A DNA stretch of 64,000 bases from Acanthochlamys bracteata (taxonomy: Eukaryota > Streptophyta > Magnoliopsida > Pandanales > Velloziaceae): the NCBI GenBank assembly GCA_019914995.1, contig CM034131.1:7844501-7908500 (forward strand), given 5' to 3'. The position numbers and the translations under genes were made by a program. Of this stretch, positions 35,209 through 46,760 are shown piece after piece. Within the stretch, counting starts at the first letter, position 1. Each line of letters starts with the position of its first letter. A model generated the notes under the pieces. It was not told the origin of the DNA. It saw only the letters and a program-made list of their open reading frames with translations, and made no database searches.

Positions 35209-37167
35209 TCAAAGGATCATCCATCTAGATCCATCATGGATATCTTGAGTACCCTCAAACCATCGACCCCATGACGGTCCTTTGGGTCCAACTGTCCTGT
35301 CAATCAGTTAACAGAACTCCTAAGGTTACTTGGGTTGGAATCAAATTTGCATCTGTGCAATATAAATATATAGAAAATTTTTTGTTGATCGTTATTCAGG
35401 GAGAAGACTGAGAAGTGGGTCTGGAATCATTTCAGTTATTCTCAGCAACCTGGTGACACCAAATTAGGATTTGCATTTATAATCCCATTAGTATTTAAAA
35501 TTGTTGTAGAGTAAGAACCAAGACTGGCTATTGGCTATCATACACACCCCAGCAGACTGGATGATACATTCTCAGTTCTCCCAAGATCTTCATGTTCTTC
35601 CTGTCATAAGCCAATCCCATAGAAATTTTAGTGAACTGAACCATTTATTACACTAAATAAGGCATAAACAAAGAGTTGCACAAATCACAATGCAGGCAAC
35701 AAGAGGCAGCACAGCAGTTGTGACTAGAATATCCACAAGTTTATGGAAATTGTGCTAACAACTCAATGAATATCATCCATCCATTAACTAGTTAGCTCAC
35801 TCTGGTAGCAGGAAAACTTAAGATTCTACTTCCTGTGAGAATCATTACATCAAAAGGTATTCTGTATGTTCCATCTTGAAGGAAGAGGTATTGTCTATTT
35901 TTAACTAATGGCAATTGCAGTACCCCCAAAAACACATTTATTAAGTATGGTTCCTAGGATAATGTGCTCCCACCTAATTCTAGTTATACCAAATGTCTAG
36001 AGAATAGGTTACCATTGACAAAGTTAATGGAAGTTCACACCCTAAAAAAACAACCAATCCATATACCCATTTTGACTACCGCATATCTGCAAGTTACCTA
36101 TCTTGTCTAATAGAAAAGTGAATGCATATAATCTAGAGGATGACTGCTGTGGCAGACAGTCAAAGACTCCTTCAGACAATATTTAAGCATTATTACTTGT
36201 TCTCTCATTTCCAAAGATATCCAGCTGAAGTCTAAACTAGCTTTACATTTTGAGAATAAACAAACTTAGCTACGACCAGTAGGTGATTTATTATCATTTA
36301 CAGTAGTCGCGTCCATTTGAGATTTCAAGGTCATTTGCTTTATCCAACTATCCCGGCTTTCGACTTATCTGTCAAGAAATGTAATTAGCCTTTTAGCATT
36401 GCCCCCTCTTGAATACATGTGAGCGTTGTTGATCTACTTCTAGCGTGACAATGATTCACATAGAAGTTTCCTCAGGTATAATTTGCCTTGCGAATTCACG
36501 TGGTGCAAAGGCTTTACACAACTTTTACTATGATCAATATTTTGCTCTAAGTTCACAATCACCAGCACAATATCCTCACATCAGGATTTCATACTTGCTC
36601 CTGTACTCACCTGTGCCAATAACTAAATATCCATCTCCACCAGACCACAAATGCTTCTTACTAATAAGTCATCATCAAATAACTCAAAACCGTTTTGTTT
36701 TCTCTAACAGTGAGCACTCAAACTCCTCAATGACCTTAATAAACCATGCCATTTTATGATACAAGTCATCCTAGATATCATGCTTCTTTCAGGCCTTACC
36801 GCGTTATTAATCAATCGAATTAGTACCAATAGAAGCTCACTAAGAACTTACCCATTTCCAAGCAATAACCTGCCTTAAATTAATTTAAAATTCATAACTT
36901 AACAAACTCCAAATAAACCAATGATCCAAGAGAAAACAACGAGACACTCCAAAACAAATTATTAAACAATGGCTATCAAACACATCAGCATCAGTATTGA
37001 AAGAGAGAAAAATGAGAAACCTCAAGGGATCTCCCCTCCTGCTCCAGCCTCTTAAGCTCCGCCTGCAAACCGGTGCTTCCCTTTTGTCTCTACCACCACA
37101 CTGTAACACAGTTACTTGCCTGCTGCGGCGTGGCCTCCTCCGGAGCTGCGGTCTCCGCCGCCTGCAT
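35209..37167 (-). pseudogene. Heterotrimeric G-protein gamma-subunit pseudogene
   Basis: First exon 37021-37167 starts MQAAETAAPEEATPQQ. It continues, after frame changes, as VVVETKGKHR and LQAELKRLEQEGRSLE, the start of the plant type-A G-gamma coiled coil. A stop (TAG) at 37090-37092 and two compensating frame changes interrupt it; a normal donor follows SLE. A last exon at 35209-35296, after a GACAG acceptor, reads GPKGPSWGRWFEGTQD and ends GSRWMIL, matching the conserved PxxWDRWFEGPxD block and the CWIL C-terminus. The two C-terminal cysteines used for lipidation are absent. I could not place the middle exons in the 1.7 kb between. Intact relatives pair with G-beta (AGB1) at the plasma membrane. 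Confidence 0.75.
35300..37010. other. Interior of the G-gamma pseudogene, no exon placed
   Basis: Intron-like sequence between the first and last recognisable exons. The open frame 36445-36759 on + shows no domain. Confidence 0.4.
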
Positions 37168-37478
37168 CCTGACAAAAACAAACAAGAAGGAAAAAAAAGA
37201 GAATTTTTTCTTTCTGTTTCAGTATGAATGAAAGAAAGGCGGCGAAAGAAGGAATGTTAGACTGAGACTGGACCAGATTTCATAGTCCATTGGCTTTCTG
37301 AATTCGTTTTAACAACCCAGTAGGCTTTCGTATTCTTTCTTCTACACATTTCTTCTTTCTAAAGGTTCTTATCAAGCATTCACGTAGCTACGCGTTTCCC
37401 GTGAGGCACTCGTCCTACATAAAAACCATTCATTGTCGTCTGCAGAGGGAGCTCTTTTTCTTGCCTAGCAACAGAGCC

Positions 37479-37824
37479 ATGGCAATCTCTGAAGCTGTTT
37501 CAAAGCTCCATCACCAATATAACCAAGCTTTACTCCGAAACCAACAAACTACTTTCTCGTAGCACTACAAATGCTCCGGGACCGGAAGCACCGCAACGGC
37601 CCAGGAAAGACCCGCAGCCGCCGGCGGAGATGTCCGACAAAGAGCAGGTAGGAGTACGTGGGCAAGCGCCCATTCCTGAACCAGGCCAACATGGCAGACC
37701 TGGAGATATGCCACCTGGCGGCACTGTAGAGAAAATGCATCCTGGAGCTCCCGATATTGTGCCTCCCGGCGCACCGGAGGTCACTCCACCGCCTCCACGC
37801 ATGGGCCAGTCTTCTATAGATTAG
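37479..37824 (+). pseudogene. Small proline-rich protein gene, probably frameshifted
   Basis: The only good start, ATG at 37479 (MAISEAVSKLHHQYNQ), runs to a stop at 37560. A different frame is open across the same bases and on to 37824: Ser/Thr-rich FQSSITNITKLYSETNKLLS, then a Pro/Gly-rich acidic tail with IPEPGQHGRPGDMPPGG, PGAPDIVPPGAPEVTPPPP and the C-terminus MGQSSID. One small indel near 37490-37510 would join them, so either the gene is broken or it starts at a non-ATG or an unseen exon. The organisation (transit-like N-terminus plus Pro-rich tail, about 110 residues) resembles the ORF at 38470. Family not recognised. Confidence 0.4.
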
Positions 37825-38469
37825 GCCTCTTGATGCAGTGATGTGCCCCAATAACGGCCCAGTAATAGTGCTCGTGTTACTATTACGTTTCTATTATCTA
37901 GGTGTGCTTGTAATTGTGATAAGATTTTCTGTATCGTTGTCACCTCGCGTGGATACTACGTACCAAACTTCGTCGCAACATCTAATACAATATCAACCCT
38001 TCGACACGTTTCCTCTCTTCGGCAACCTGTCAAGAGATCAATTCTTAGCTATTTTTCATCTGCTACGGCTTTGTAACGATTTTGGAGTAGCTCAGTGACT
38101 CAATCTGCACTAAACAAGCGACCTACCTAGAAAGGCGACACCAACGTTCAAAGAAGAGCCACAAAAACAACACGTTTCACGAACTATAAACACCCCGAAT
38201 ATCGACCCCATCCTCCTTTCAAATGAATTTAAACAATCCGAAGTTTACAATCTGTAATCAGTTTTCATCAATTTTGGTGACTTGATTATTTACTCTTGGT
38301 ACACGTGGGCATAATACTTCTACTATCAAGAGGGAAAAAAAATTGACTCAACGTGGCTGAGAATTAAACACAATTGAAGAACACCTGTCGTCCGTTCACA
38401 TGAAGACACACCGATCTTAAACTCCATCGATGAAGCTGGCTGTGGTATTCATTAATCAAACGACAAAAC

Positions 38470-38862
38470 ATGTCTTCCTTCACCATTGGCATTGCTCCTC
38501 TCAATCTTCTAGCCACAGCTTCTTCTCCGCTGGCGAGAAAACTGCAACATTCATCACTGATCAACCAAAGAAACTATTTAAAGTTCCAGGCTGTGTCTAC
38601 GCCGAGCAGCAGAGACGTGCCCCCTGAGATTCCATCATTTCCGAACGAGAAGCCTGGAATTGAAGCCCCGCCGGAGTACGTGCCACCTGGTCCAGGGATT
38701 GGTAATCCCTCACCAGAGTTTCCTGTTCCACCTTCACCGTCTCCGCCGAAACCAGAAGTACCGGAATTGCCGACGACACCTACGCCTCCACTGACTGTTC
38801 CTCAGCCAGGACCAGCGCCGCAGACACCGCCGCAAGTACCACCGCCTACAATGATAGCCTAG
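38470..38862 (+). CDS. Uncharacterised small proline-rich protein, possibly plastid-targeted
   Basis: Single-exon open frame of 130 residues. Residues 1-45 (MSSFTIGIAPLNLLATASSP, then LARKLQHSSLINQRNYL) are rich in Ser, Ala, Leu and basic residues with no acidic ones, like a chloroplast transit peptide. From about 50 on it is a proline-rich tail of irregular acidic/Pro units (EAPPEYVPPGPGIGNPSPEF, PKPEVPELPTTPTPP, PQPGPAPQTPPQVPPPTMIA). No SPPPP extensin repeats and no hydrophobic signal peptide, so a cell-wall protein is less likely. Function unknown. It lies 650 bp downstream of a similar, apparently broken ORF on the same strand, suggesting a tandem pair. Confidence 0.6.
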   Translation: MSSFTIGIAPLNLLATASSPLARKLQHSSLINQRNYLKFQAVSTPSSRDVPPEIPSFPNEKPGIEAPPEYVPPGPGIGNPSPEFPVPPSPSPPKPEVPELPTTPTPPLTVPQPGPAPQTPPQVPPPTMIA

Positions 38863-38869
38863 AGAGATC

Positions 38870-39398
38870 CATGCATGATCAGTTCTAACTTTCTAGTTAT
38901 GTACAGGCTTCAAGTAAATGTAGCAATAGTAACTAGCTAGTAGCTCCTGTTCTAATCTAATAATATTCATTTATCTGAATAGGAAATGTTGAGCATTCCA
39001 AATAATATTCACATTTTAAATGAATACATAATATTTATAATTTTAATTTAAAGTAAATTTTTAAAATGTTTTTATAAATACTTTCAAAATTTTTAAAAGA
39101 TTTTTTTGGGCTTTATGGGCTAAGAATTCTTCTGGCCCAGCAACATGTTGGGGCCAATTCTACTATTACTAAAGATAACAGATTTGATGAAGAAGGATTT
39201 GCGCCAGACCAACGAGGTGGGTATCTTGCGTCTCTTATCTCTCACAAAGCGGAAACATGTGGCCAATGTCACGCTGCTCCCCCGCGCACTGCTCATTCAG
39301 TCTGTACTTCATTCTTGGTTAGCAAAGATTGAATTTTTGTACTGAAATTATTGATTGTGTCTATTATTGGATTTGCGTAGTCGGTAATTCTTCAAGTC
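38870..39398 (+). promoter_or_regulatory. Probable VTE3 promoter with site-II elements
   Basis: An AT-rich stretch (39000-39100) is followed by TGGGCT at 39107 and 39116 and GGCCCA (TGGGCC on -) at 39134, a cluster of site-II/TCP-type elements about 260-290 bp before the start codon at 39399. No TATA box is evident. The open frame at 39145-39345 has no recognisable content and is probably leader. Confidence 0.45.
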
Positions 39399-41819
39399 AT
39401 GGCTTCTTACATGCTTAATGGTGCTGAGAATCTCTCGCTCAGTAGAATGAGAGCACCAAGTGGTTTGGGATTTACTAGTGCATCTGTTAACGGAGTTTGT
39501 TTTCCAAAGATGGGATTGATCCCACTCAGAGGAAGAACAAACTCCAAATCTTGTTCAATTAGATGTAGTGTCTCTGGTGCTAGGCCAGTAAATCAGCCAA
39601 GGTTCATCCAGCACAAAAAGGAAGCGTTTTGGTTCTACAGGTTTCTGTCTTTGATCTATGATCATGTGATAAACCCTGGTCATTGGACTGAAGACATGAG
39701 AGATGAAGCCCTTGAACCTGCTGACCTTTGGAATCCAGGGTTTAAGGTTGTTGATGTTGGTGGAGGCACGGGCTTTACGACGCTTGGAATTATCAAGCAT
39801 GTGCACCCAGAGAATGTCACCATTCTTGACCAGTCACCGCATCAGCTAGAGAAGGCGAGGAAGAAGGAGGAGCTCCAGAAGTGCACTATTATTGAAGGTG
39901 ATGCGGAAGATTTGCCGTTCCCGACAGATTCAGTTGATCGATATGTATCTGCAGGAAGGTGAGGATTGATCCCTGACTCTGCTGTGTTATTGGTTGTTCT
40001 ATGTCTAAGTGTTAAGTGAATTTGTTTGCAATTAGATGTTTATGAAAAGATGTGCGTTGTTTTCAGTTTTACAACTTGAAAGAAGGTTTTACTGAAGATG
40101 TGATGAATGCATTTCTTCTACGTGGGCAGATTTGTGTATGTTTGCATAGTGAAAGTTTGTTTTCTTCTTTGACTATAGAAAAGGAACATGGTACTATTTT
40201 CATGTTTCACTAGTTGAACGAATTCTCAAAATGCTTACACATAAATGAAATGATAGTTTCTCAGGAAAAAAAAAGTGCAATGCCTTCGCCTTTTGCTTGG
40301 AGGTAATTGTAGGATACATGTTTATGGCATACTTGTTTCCTCTAAAGCTAGAGATGCATGTGCAATCTGGCTGATTGTCAGATATCTGGAGCGAGATAGC
40401 CGAGTTTGAGCTGACAGAAGTCTGCATGATCAGGCTTGAGTAGATGGTCTTCTGACAGAAGGATGAATGGTTAAACGTAAATAGACTAAATTCCTCTCAT
40501 AATTCAGTTTTATTTGTCTACATGCAGTGGCTTGACCTCTCTTGCTCATAGATTTTTACAGTACATTGCCCTGATTGAATCAATGCTAGATGTGTATATT
40601 CTCTAACCAAAACTTTGTTCCATTCGGTCTTCAGCATTGAGTATTGGCCCGATCCTCAGCGTGGTATCAAGGAAGCATACAGAGTCCTGAAACTTGGAGG
40701 AGTCGCTTGTATCATAGGTCCAGTTCACCCAACATTCTGGCTGTCTCGTTTTTTTGCTGACATGTGGATGCTGTTCCCTAAGGAGGAGGAATATATTGAG
40801 TGGTTTACAAAGGCCGGTTTCAATGATGTCAAGCTGAAAAGAATTGGTCCCAAGTGGTATCGTGGTGTACGCCGCCATGGTTTGATCATGGGCTGCTCTG
40901 TGACAGGTGTGAAAAGGGCAACTGGAGACTCTCCTTTGCAGGTATTACTTCGGTCTGGACATCCACGTCCAGATCTATTCAGTATCAGCTGAACTAGATA
41001 ATCACTCTCATACTGGTAGTTGCCTTTTCATTTGGTTTGCTGCAAATTCCATCATAAATTTCATATTTCACTTTCCTTTGTTTGAATTTCGGATTTTGTA
41101 TTTGTTTCTTGCCTATGCTCTGTTTTTCAGATTTTTGTGTTTGCTTTTCTTATTGTTTCTAGATATAATCTTTGACACGAGATAACTAAACCTGGAAAAG
41201 GCTGAGCATCAGAGGTCAACAAACCCCACTTAGCATGCTTTATTGTTGTCACTCACTTAGCACCCTTATAAGAAGGTACTTCTTTTGTATTCCATTTTGC
41301 TTTGTTGGGTTAAAACTGTAACAGTGCGGGTTGTGATAGCCTTATTAGTCTCGATTAATGTACATAGCAAAAGCCTAAATGTATGAACGAAGTCCTATTT
41401 TGTTTCATCTTATTGCCTTAATCCTCATCTCCTCTTCTAGATCATGGTTGTGTAGGTCTAAAATAGATGAAGAATGAATGAACAAAGAACGTTCTTCTTT
41501 CTTTAAGAAAATTTACAGCATTGAAGTCTCATAAGACTTAGAACGGCTGTGTGGTACATTAAGCTAAGCTTGTACTGTCAATTCGCTTTCCTTAGCAAAA
41601 ATCCTTTACAAAGTTATACTGGCACAAGATCTAACTACAATGCTCTTTTAATATTTTCTGCAGCTTGGACCTAAAGCCGAAGACGTGAGAAAGCCTGTAA
41701 ATCCAATTACCTTCCTCTTCCGCTTCCTCATAGGTACCATCTGTGCGACCTACTTTGTCTTGGTGCCAATTTACATGTGGATTAAAGATAAGATAGTTCC
41801 AAAAGGCATGCCAATATGA
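39399..41819 (+). CDS. VTE3: 2-methyl-6-phytyl-1,4-benzoquinol methyltransferase, chloroplastic
   Basis: Inner-envelope SAM-dependent methyltransferase (VTE3/APG1/IEP37). It methylates 2-methyl-6-phytylbenzoquinol and 2-methyl-6-solanesylbenzoquinol on the tocopherol and plastoquinone pathways. Exons 39399-39958, 40635-40941 and 41664-41819 join in frame to 340 residues (usual about 338). Seen: transit peptide (about 1-57, ending near RCSVSGARPVNQPRF), SAM-binding VVDVGGGTGFTTLG (117-130), DQSPHQLEKAR (motif II), EGDAEDLPFPTDSVD, SIEYWPDPQRGIKEAYRVLK across the first intron, and RRHGLIMGCSVTG. A C-terminal membrane anchor (FLFRFLIGTICATYFVLVPI) is followed by a basic KDKIVPKGMPI tail. No lesion; the promoter-side site-II elements fit constitutive expression. 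Confidence 0.96.
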
Positions 41820-41829
41820 GGAAATGAGG

Positions 41830-44780
41830 GAGCTTCTGGGAGCTGAAAGCAGGCTTGTAATGTTCGATGAAATGAAAATAGCTGCTTATGGGTTATGCAT
41901 TTATTTGTTGATCGTCTTCTGGCTAATTGTTGTGGATTGTGATCCTCTAATAGTTATGGAACTCTTTATATGGCACAAGCAGCTCTGGCGGAATACTGTC
42001 ATTATGTTGCCATTGGAGCATATATATATTCTAGAAGGAAAGTGGGTATTGTATTGTTTACACTTCTTGCTATCAGACTGTTAGATTTGAATGGTACCTC
42101 CTAATCAAATTAACGTCATAAGGAGGTGAGCCTTTCTTGTTTTGTATTCTACCTCTTAAATAACTCATAAGCATTCACTGTGTCCTTGCTTTATTGCTTG
42201 TTACATGTTTCTGAGGTACTATGATTAGAGCTATTTCTGGAAAAGTAACCACAGTATGAGAATTTTCATCGCCATATTTCGAATGGCATCCATAGATTTT
42301 CAAGAGCTTCTAAAGTGCTTAATGTTTTCAGAAACTCTTTTGAATCACGTCTACAACGTTATTAGGCTTAACATATAATCGGCTTTTAGTGAAGTCCTTG
42401 AAAAGTCCAAGTATCAATAGGAGCCCAGTTAACTTCATTTATGTTCTTCAACTTCATTTATGTTCTTCAATGAATTTTATTCATTCAGTAGGGTAGCTGT
42501 CAGGAAGAGAAATCATGTTGTTTCCGATTTGTTTTCGTTTTGAACTCAACACAAACAATACAAATAAATGAAACAAAAGAATTTCTCTTTCAATTTAATA
42601 GATATTACTCTTATCTTGTGTGCTGATGTATTTGCATGAGGTTGAAATACGTTGCTACATTGCGTTTAATATTTGCATAATATACGGATATACCGACTCT
42701 TATTTTACGAATATCACATTTTGGTACAAAAAATTGAGAAGTTTTGATTACACCTTTAACCATTGCTTATATGCAACATACTAACCAGTGACTGCACTGG
42801 AGCTCATGCCCCAAACAATACACTTGCATGCAATACCAAATTTCTTTACCGTCTTTTGCAAATAAAGAGCTTTTACTTTGTAAATGAAAACCTGCGAGAG
42901 GGAATATGAATAGATGGGGTTCTTACTTTTGAAAGTGATCGCATCGCACAAAACCTTTCCCAAATTTTTACAATGTCCCTTTCTCAGTGTCCCTATTCAA
43001 AGTCAAGAACCCATGCAAGTGTGTAACCTTATTAAAGGATGAATGAAATCTTTAGCAGGTATGCCAAGATCAGGATCCATATTCCATTTCAGTGAAAATG
43101 TTTCGAGTTTTTACTGGGCATATGGTGTTGGTCCTCATGAAGAAGTTTTGAAAACAATAAAACCATAAAACTGCATGCCAACAACGATAAGCAGCAGTGA
43201 CAGAAGTCCCACATGCATATATATATAATTTTTCTTGCAGCTAGCGGTAGAATGAAGTAATTGAAAGACTTGAATTGGTTTGAAGGATGTCTATGTATTT
43301 ATCTTGAATTGAATTGAATTAAATGATCAAGAGCAGTAGTAAACAAAAATATGTAGGAAGGAGACAAAGCTCACAACAACCAAGAGAGAGATTGAAGAGA
43401 GCAGTTAGGTATGCAGACAAACGACTGACGTAAGGTAACACAGAAGTCGATCGGAATCAATTTCTCCATTAACTGCAAATCATCAGTAGGAAGAAATACA
43501 TAAAACAGTACTCTGTGCTGATGCGGAGCTAATGAACTAGATCTATCTGATGGTTTTCTTTGAAAATAGATGATTGAATACTAAGCTGATGTATATTTTA
43601 CTCACAAGTTGAAGATTATTAGAAATAAAGAAAACAATTAGTTAAGAATTGCTAGAGTAATTAGACATGGCAAAGAATGCATTTCTACAATCATAATTAT
43701 GAACTGATTCAGTATTTGAAATTATTTCTGTCTTTGTCTTCGCATACATATAGTAGCTAGTAGATATATATTGTATCGATCGAGCAAGTTTAAATGCTTA
43801 ATTCGATTTCACAGAGAGAAGCTCAAAATTTTAATGATTAGCTGATAGATTTCTCTATCATTCTCAGAAGACATGTATCTGTAGTTCTTCGTATGCTGTA
43901 CAGCTGTAGTTCTTCATATTTGCCTGATCATCACCTGGTTTTCATACATATATAGATATGAAACCCAAACTCTATGAAAAACTGAACAAAATTTTATGAT
44001 GAGTATCAATTTTTTATCCTATCTAGACTAGCAGTTGATAACTTCAACTATATATGGAGGACTGTTTAAGTTTCATAGAATCAACTTTGCAAATTAATCT
44101 GTGCTGTTCAATCATGTGAGGTACTTCTGTTTCACCATTAAGTATAAAATCTTGTTTCTTGTTAACAAGAGAATTGTCAAATTACGGAGCATGTAATGTA
44201 TATTCTTAATCAACGACATTAATATAGCGAAAGTGCAGCAGTTAATTAGTTACTATATATTGAACAGTTGGATTCAATTGTAGTTAACTTTTGCGTATAG
44301 TAAATGATTTGATTGATTGATTGCTCAGGAATGGAAACCTCCAGAAAACAGTTCTTTGGCAAATTTATCATTAAAAACAGGGGGACAAGAACAATGCTTG
44401 AAGAAAGATGCTGCTGCTCAGAATATGTCCAAAGATATAGAATAAACAAGTCTCTAGCTACTCACGCAAATCAACAAGATATATTTTGTCAAAACTAAAC
44501 TGTATTTCTTCCAATTCATCCAAATATCTCAAACACAAACTATTCTAGAAACAAACACCTTTATGATAATTTCGGAGAAGATTTCAAGGTTGAACACCCA
44601 TGGATCTTCTGAAATCAAGAAAATGGAATCGATTTAAGTAATTAATTACCTTGCAGATTTGTTCTGGGAGCTAGCTTCTGATGTTTGATTATCAAAGAAA
44701 TTCCTGAAAGCAATCAAGAAGCTTTTTTCAATCAGGCAGAAAAGAGAGAAAGAAAATTAGGGTTATTCTTTGATTCCATG
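41830..44780. other. VTE3 3' flank and spacer, no gene seen
   Basis: 3' UTR of VTE3 followed by about 2.5 kb of AT-rich, low-complexity spacer (TGAATTGAATTGAATTAAAT near 43300; GAT/TATA-rich stretches). Because the MIR167 hairpin at 44.8 kb is on the minus strand, part of 43-44.8 kb is probably the 3' end of its primary transcript. No coding frame supported. Confidence 0.45.
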
Positions 44781-44784
44781 TGCT

Positions 44785-44902
44785 ACCATCAGCAGATGAA
44801 ACTGCAGCATGACCTGACCATACATATACATAAGCATTTGATCTTCAAAATCAATCAGATCAGATCAGATCAGATCATGCTGGCAGCTTCACCTACTCAT
44901 GG
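44785..44902 (-). ncRNA. MIR167: MIR167 precursor 1
   Basis: The minus strand carries the mature miR167 sequence (TGAAGCTGCCAGCATGATCT plus G) at 44891 down to 44871, on the 5' arm. About 55 nt further on, the 3' arm (44815 down to 44795) reads AGGTCATGCTGCAGTTTCAT. It pairs with the mature strand with a G-T wobble, one bulged C near position 10 and a 2-nt 3' overhang; flanking bases extend the stem. The 3'-G variant is like Arabidopsis miR167d. miR167 cleaves ARF6 and ARF8 transcripts (auxin response in flowers, roots and seeds). The loop begins with tandem ATCTG units that run on from the mature 3' end. A TATA-like TCTATATATAC on the minus strand near 45165-45175 could mark the promoter. 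Confidence 0.9.
44856..44875. repeat. CAGAT pentanucleotide tandem repeat overlapping the MIR167 mature end
   Basis: Four perfect CAGAT units (44856-44875). The last one contains the final bases of mature miR167 on the minus strand; the others form the start of the loop. Confidence 0.85.
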
Positions 44903-44904
44903 TG

Positions 44905-45660
44905 CACTACTATACATATAAACATCTTGCAACTCAACAGATCAACATCAACAAAGAAAAAGAAGAATTTTGAGAGAGATCAGAATGTTTCGCAGCATCT
45001 GAGTAGTTGCTTCTTTTTGTTGAAATGAAGCCTTTGAGGAAGGGAGGAAGAAGATGAGATATATAGATGGAGGGAAGCTGAAAGCTCTTCAGATCTAGTA
45101 ACCTTTGGCAATATGAATAATGTATAAATTTATATATAATTTGGACAAACTTGCAAACTTTGTATATATAGAAGCAAGCTTAACAATAATTAAAAGGTAG
45201 GTCATAAAATTTTAACATAAAAAGGTACATATATAAGAGTGGTCCCTTGATTTTGCAAGTAGGTACAATTCAATATAGTCATGCCTTCACCAAAATCAAA
45301 CAAGTTAGGGTTTCTAATACATAAAATATATATGTTATGTTTGTTTACATATTGCTATGCTTTTCAAAGGATGGTGCGTGTCTTTCATGCGTCTCCAAGC
45401 TCTATTCAATATTTGACAAGATACTCTTGATCTCTTCATTGTTATGGACAGAATGGTGACCCTTAACTTTTTGTTTTTGAGTTCTTTGGTTATTCTGGAA
45501 CTTTTTCTTTTTTGGAGTGATATTGAAGGAAGACTACATTTGCTCATTATCATACAGACAAGGTGATTAATCGCTTAAATGGATGCCATAATTTTGGTTG
45601 ATATGGAAAAAAAATACGATTGGTTTCGTATTTGTTCTTTAAAGAGAGGGAGTTTGGAAT
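44905..45660. other. Probable promoter region of MIR167 precursor 1
   Basis: Upstream of the minus-strand hairpin. A TATA-like sequence lies near 45170 and a purine-rich leader at 44950-45060. No coding frame supported. Confidence 0.4.
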
Positions 45661-45680
45661 GTGTCACTACGACTAAACTG

Positions 45681-46760
45681 TGGTTTCAAAGTGTTTTTTA
45701 ATTTTTTTAATTTTAATTTTATATTTTAATAAATTCTTTTATAATTTGTTATATCTTTTAAAATATATAAAAATTTTATATCATAAAATTTTAATAAAAA
45801 ATTAAAATTATTTTTTAAAAATTTATTTGTTGATTTAAAAAAAATTATTTTTAAAAAGTACTATCAAATATCTCATACAAAATGCGTTACAAGTAACTAG
45901 TATGTTGTTTATTGGAAGTTCCAATGAGCTGAGATTTGGTCCTTGCTTGCACGATTTTAATCATAGAATGAACAACTAACATCAACCGTATTAATTTTGC
46001 GTCATGCCAAAGAAAATATGTTTGGCGTATCATGACGCTACTTGGTTGCTTAAATTTTAAGAATAATGTACGCAAAAATATTTAAATACAAGCATAGTTG
46101 ATATGACACTTTGGATGTGATATTGCTTTTAAAATAAAGTTTTTTTTAAAATAAAAAATATTTTTATTTTTTCAAAAAATAAATTTTAGTTTTTAAATTT
46201 AAAAAATAATAAATATATAATAAAAAAATTTATATAAAATTTTTTTATACTTTTAAATTGTTAAATATTTATAATCAATATATTTAAAAATGTAAAATAA
46301 AAATTTAAACTGATTTAATGATTAGTTATTAATCAAAAGTGTTTGAAAATATTTTTGAAAAATATTTTTTACAATAAAAATTATTTTTTATTTTAATTCC
46401 ATAAATTATTTTGACCTAAAATATAAAAATAAATAATAAAAACAATCTTACTAAATAATTTTTTTTTTATATTTTAAAAATGTTAAATAAATTATGTAAA
46501 ATATTATAAAATTTTATTAAAAATATAAATTAAAAATTAAAAAATTAACTTTTGAAGAATGCTTAGTCAAATGCACCTTGAAACATAATCCTACTTTACG
46601 GGTCCTTTGAAATTATTTTAAAAAGTTTCCAAAAAAATAATAAATTTTTTAAAAATAAATTTATTATATTTATTTTTAAAATATTTATACATATAGTAAT
46701 TTCATGACTATGAATCATCCATATTTTAAAATTTTAAAATAAATTCCAAATTAAGAAAAA
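45681..46760. repeat. Cluster of AT-rich MITE-like elements
   Basis: At least three AT-rich blocks (about 45681-45885, 46108-46310, 46330-46600). They have the internal texture of the 18.7-20.4 kb elements and are bounded by less AT-rich phrases such as GTGGTTTCAAAGTG, CACTTTGGATGTGATATTGC and GTGTTTGAAAATAT. Ends are too diverged for me to fix precisely. Confidence 0.4.

Noticed and set aside
37530-37851. Three minus-strand frames of 69-100 codons
   Set aside because: Antisense to the proline-rich ORF; their Gly/Arg richness is the complement of Pro codons.
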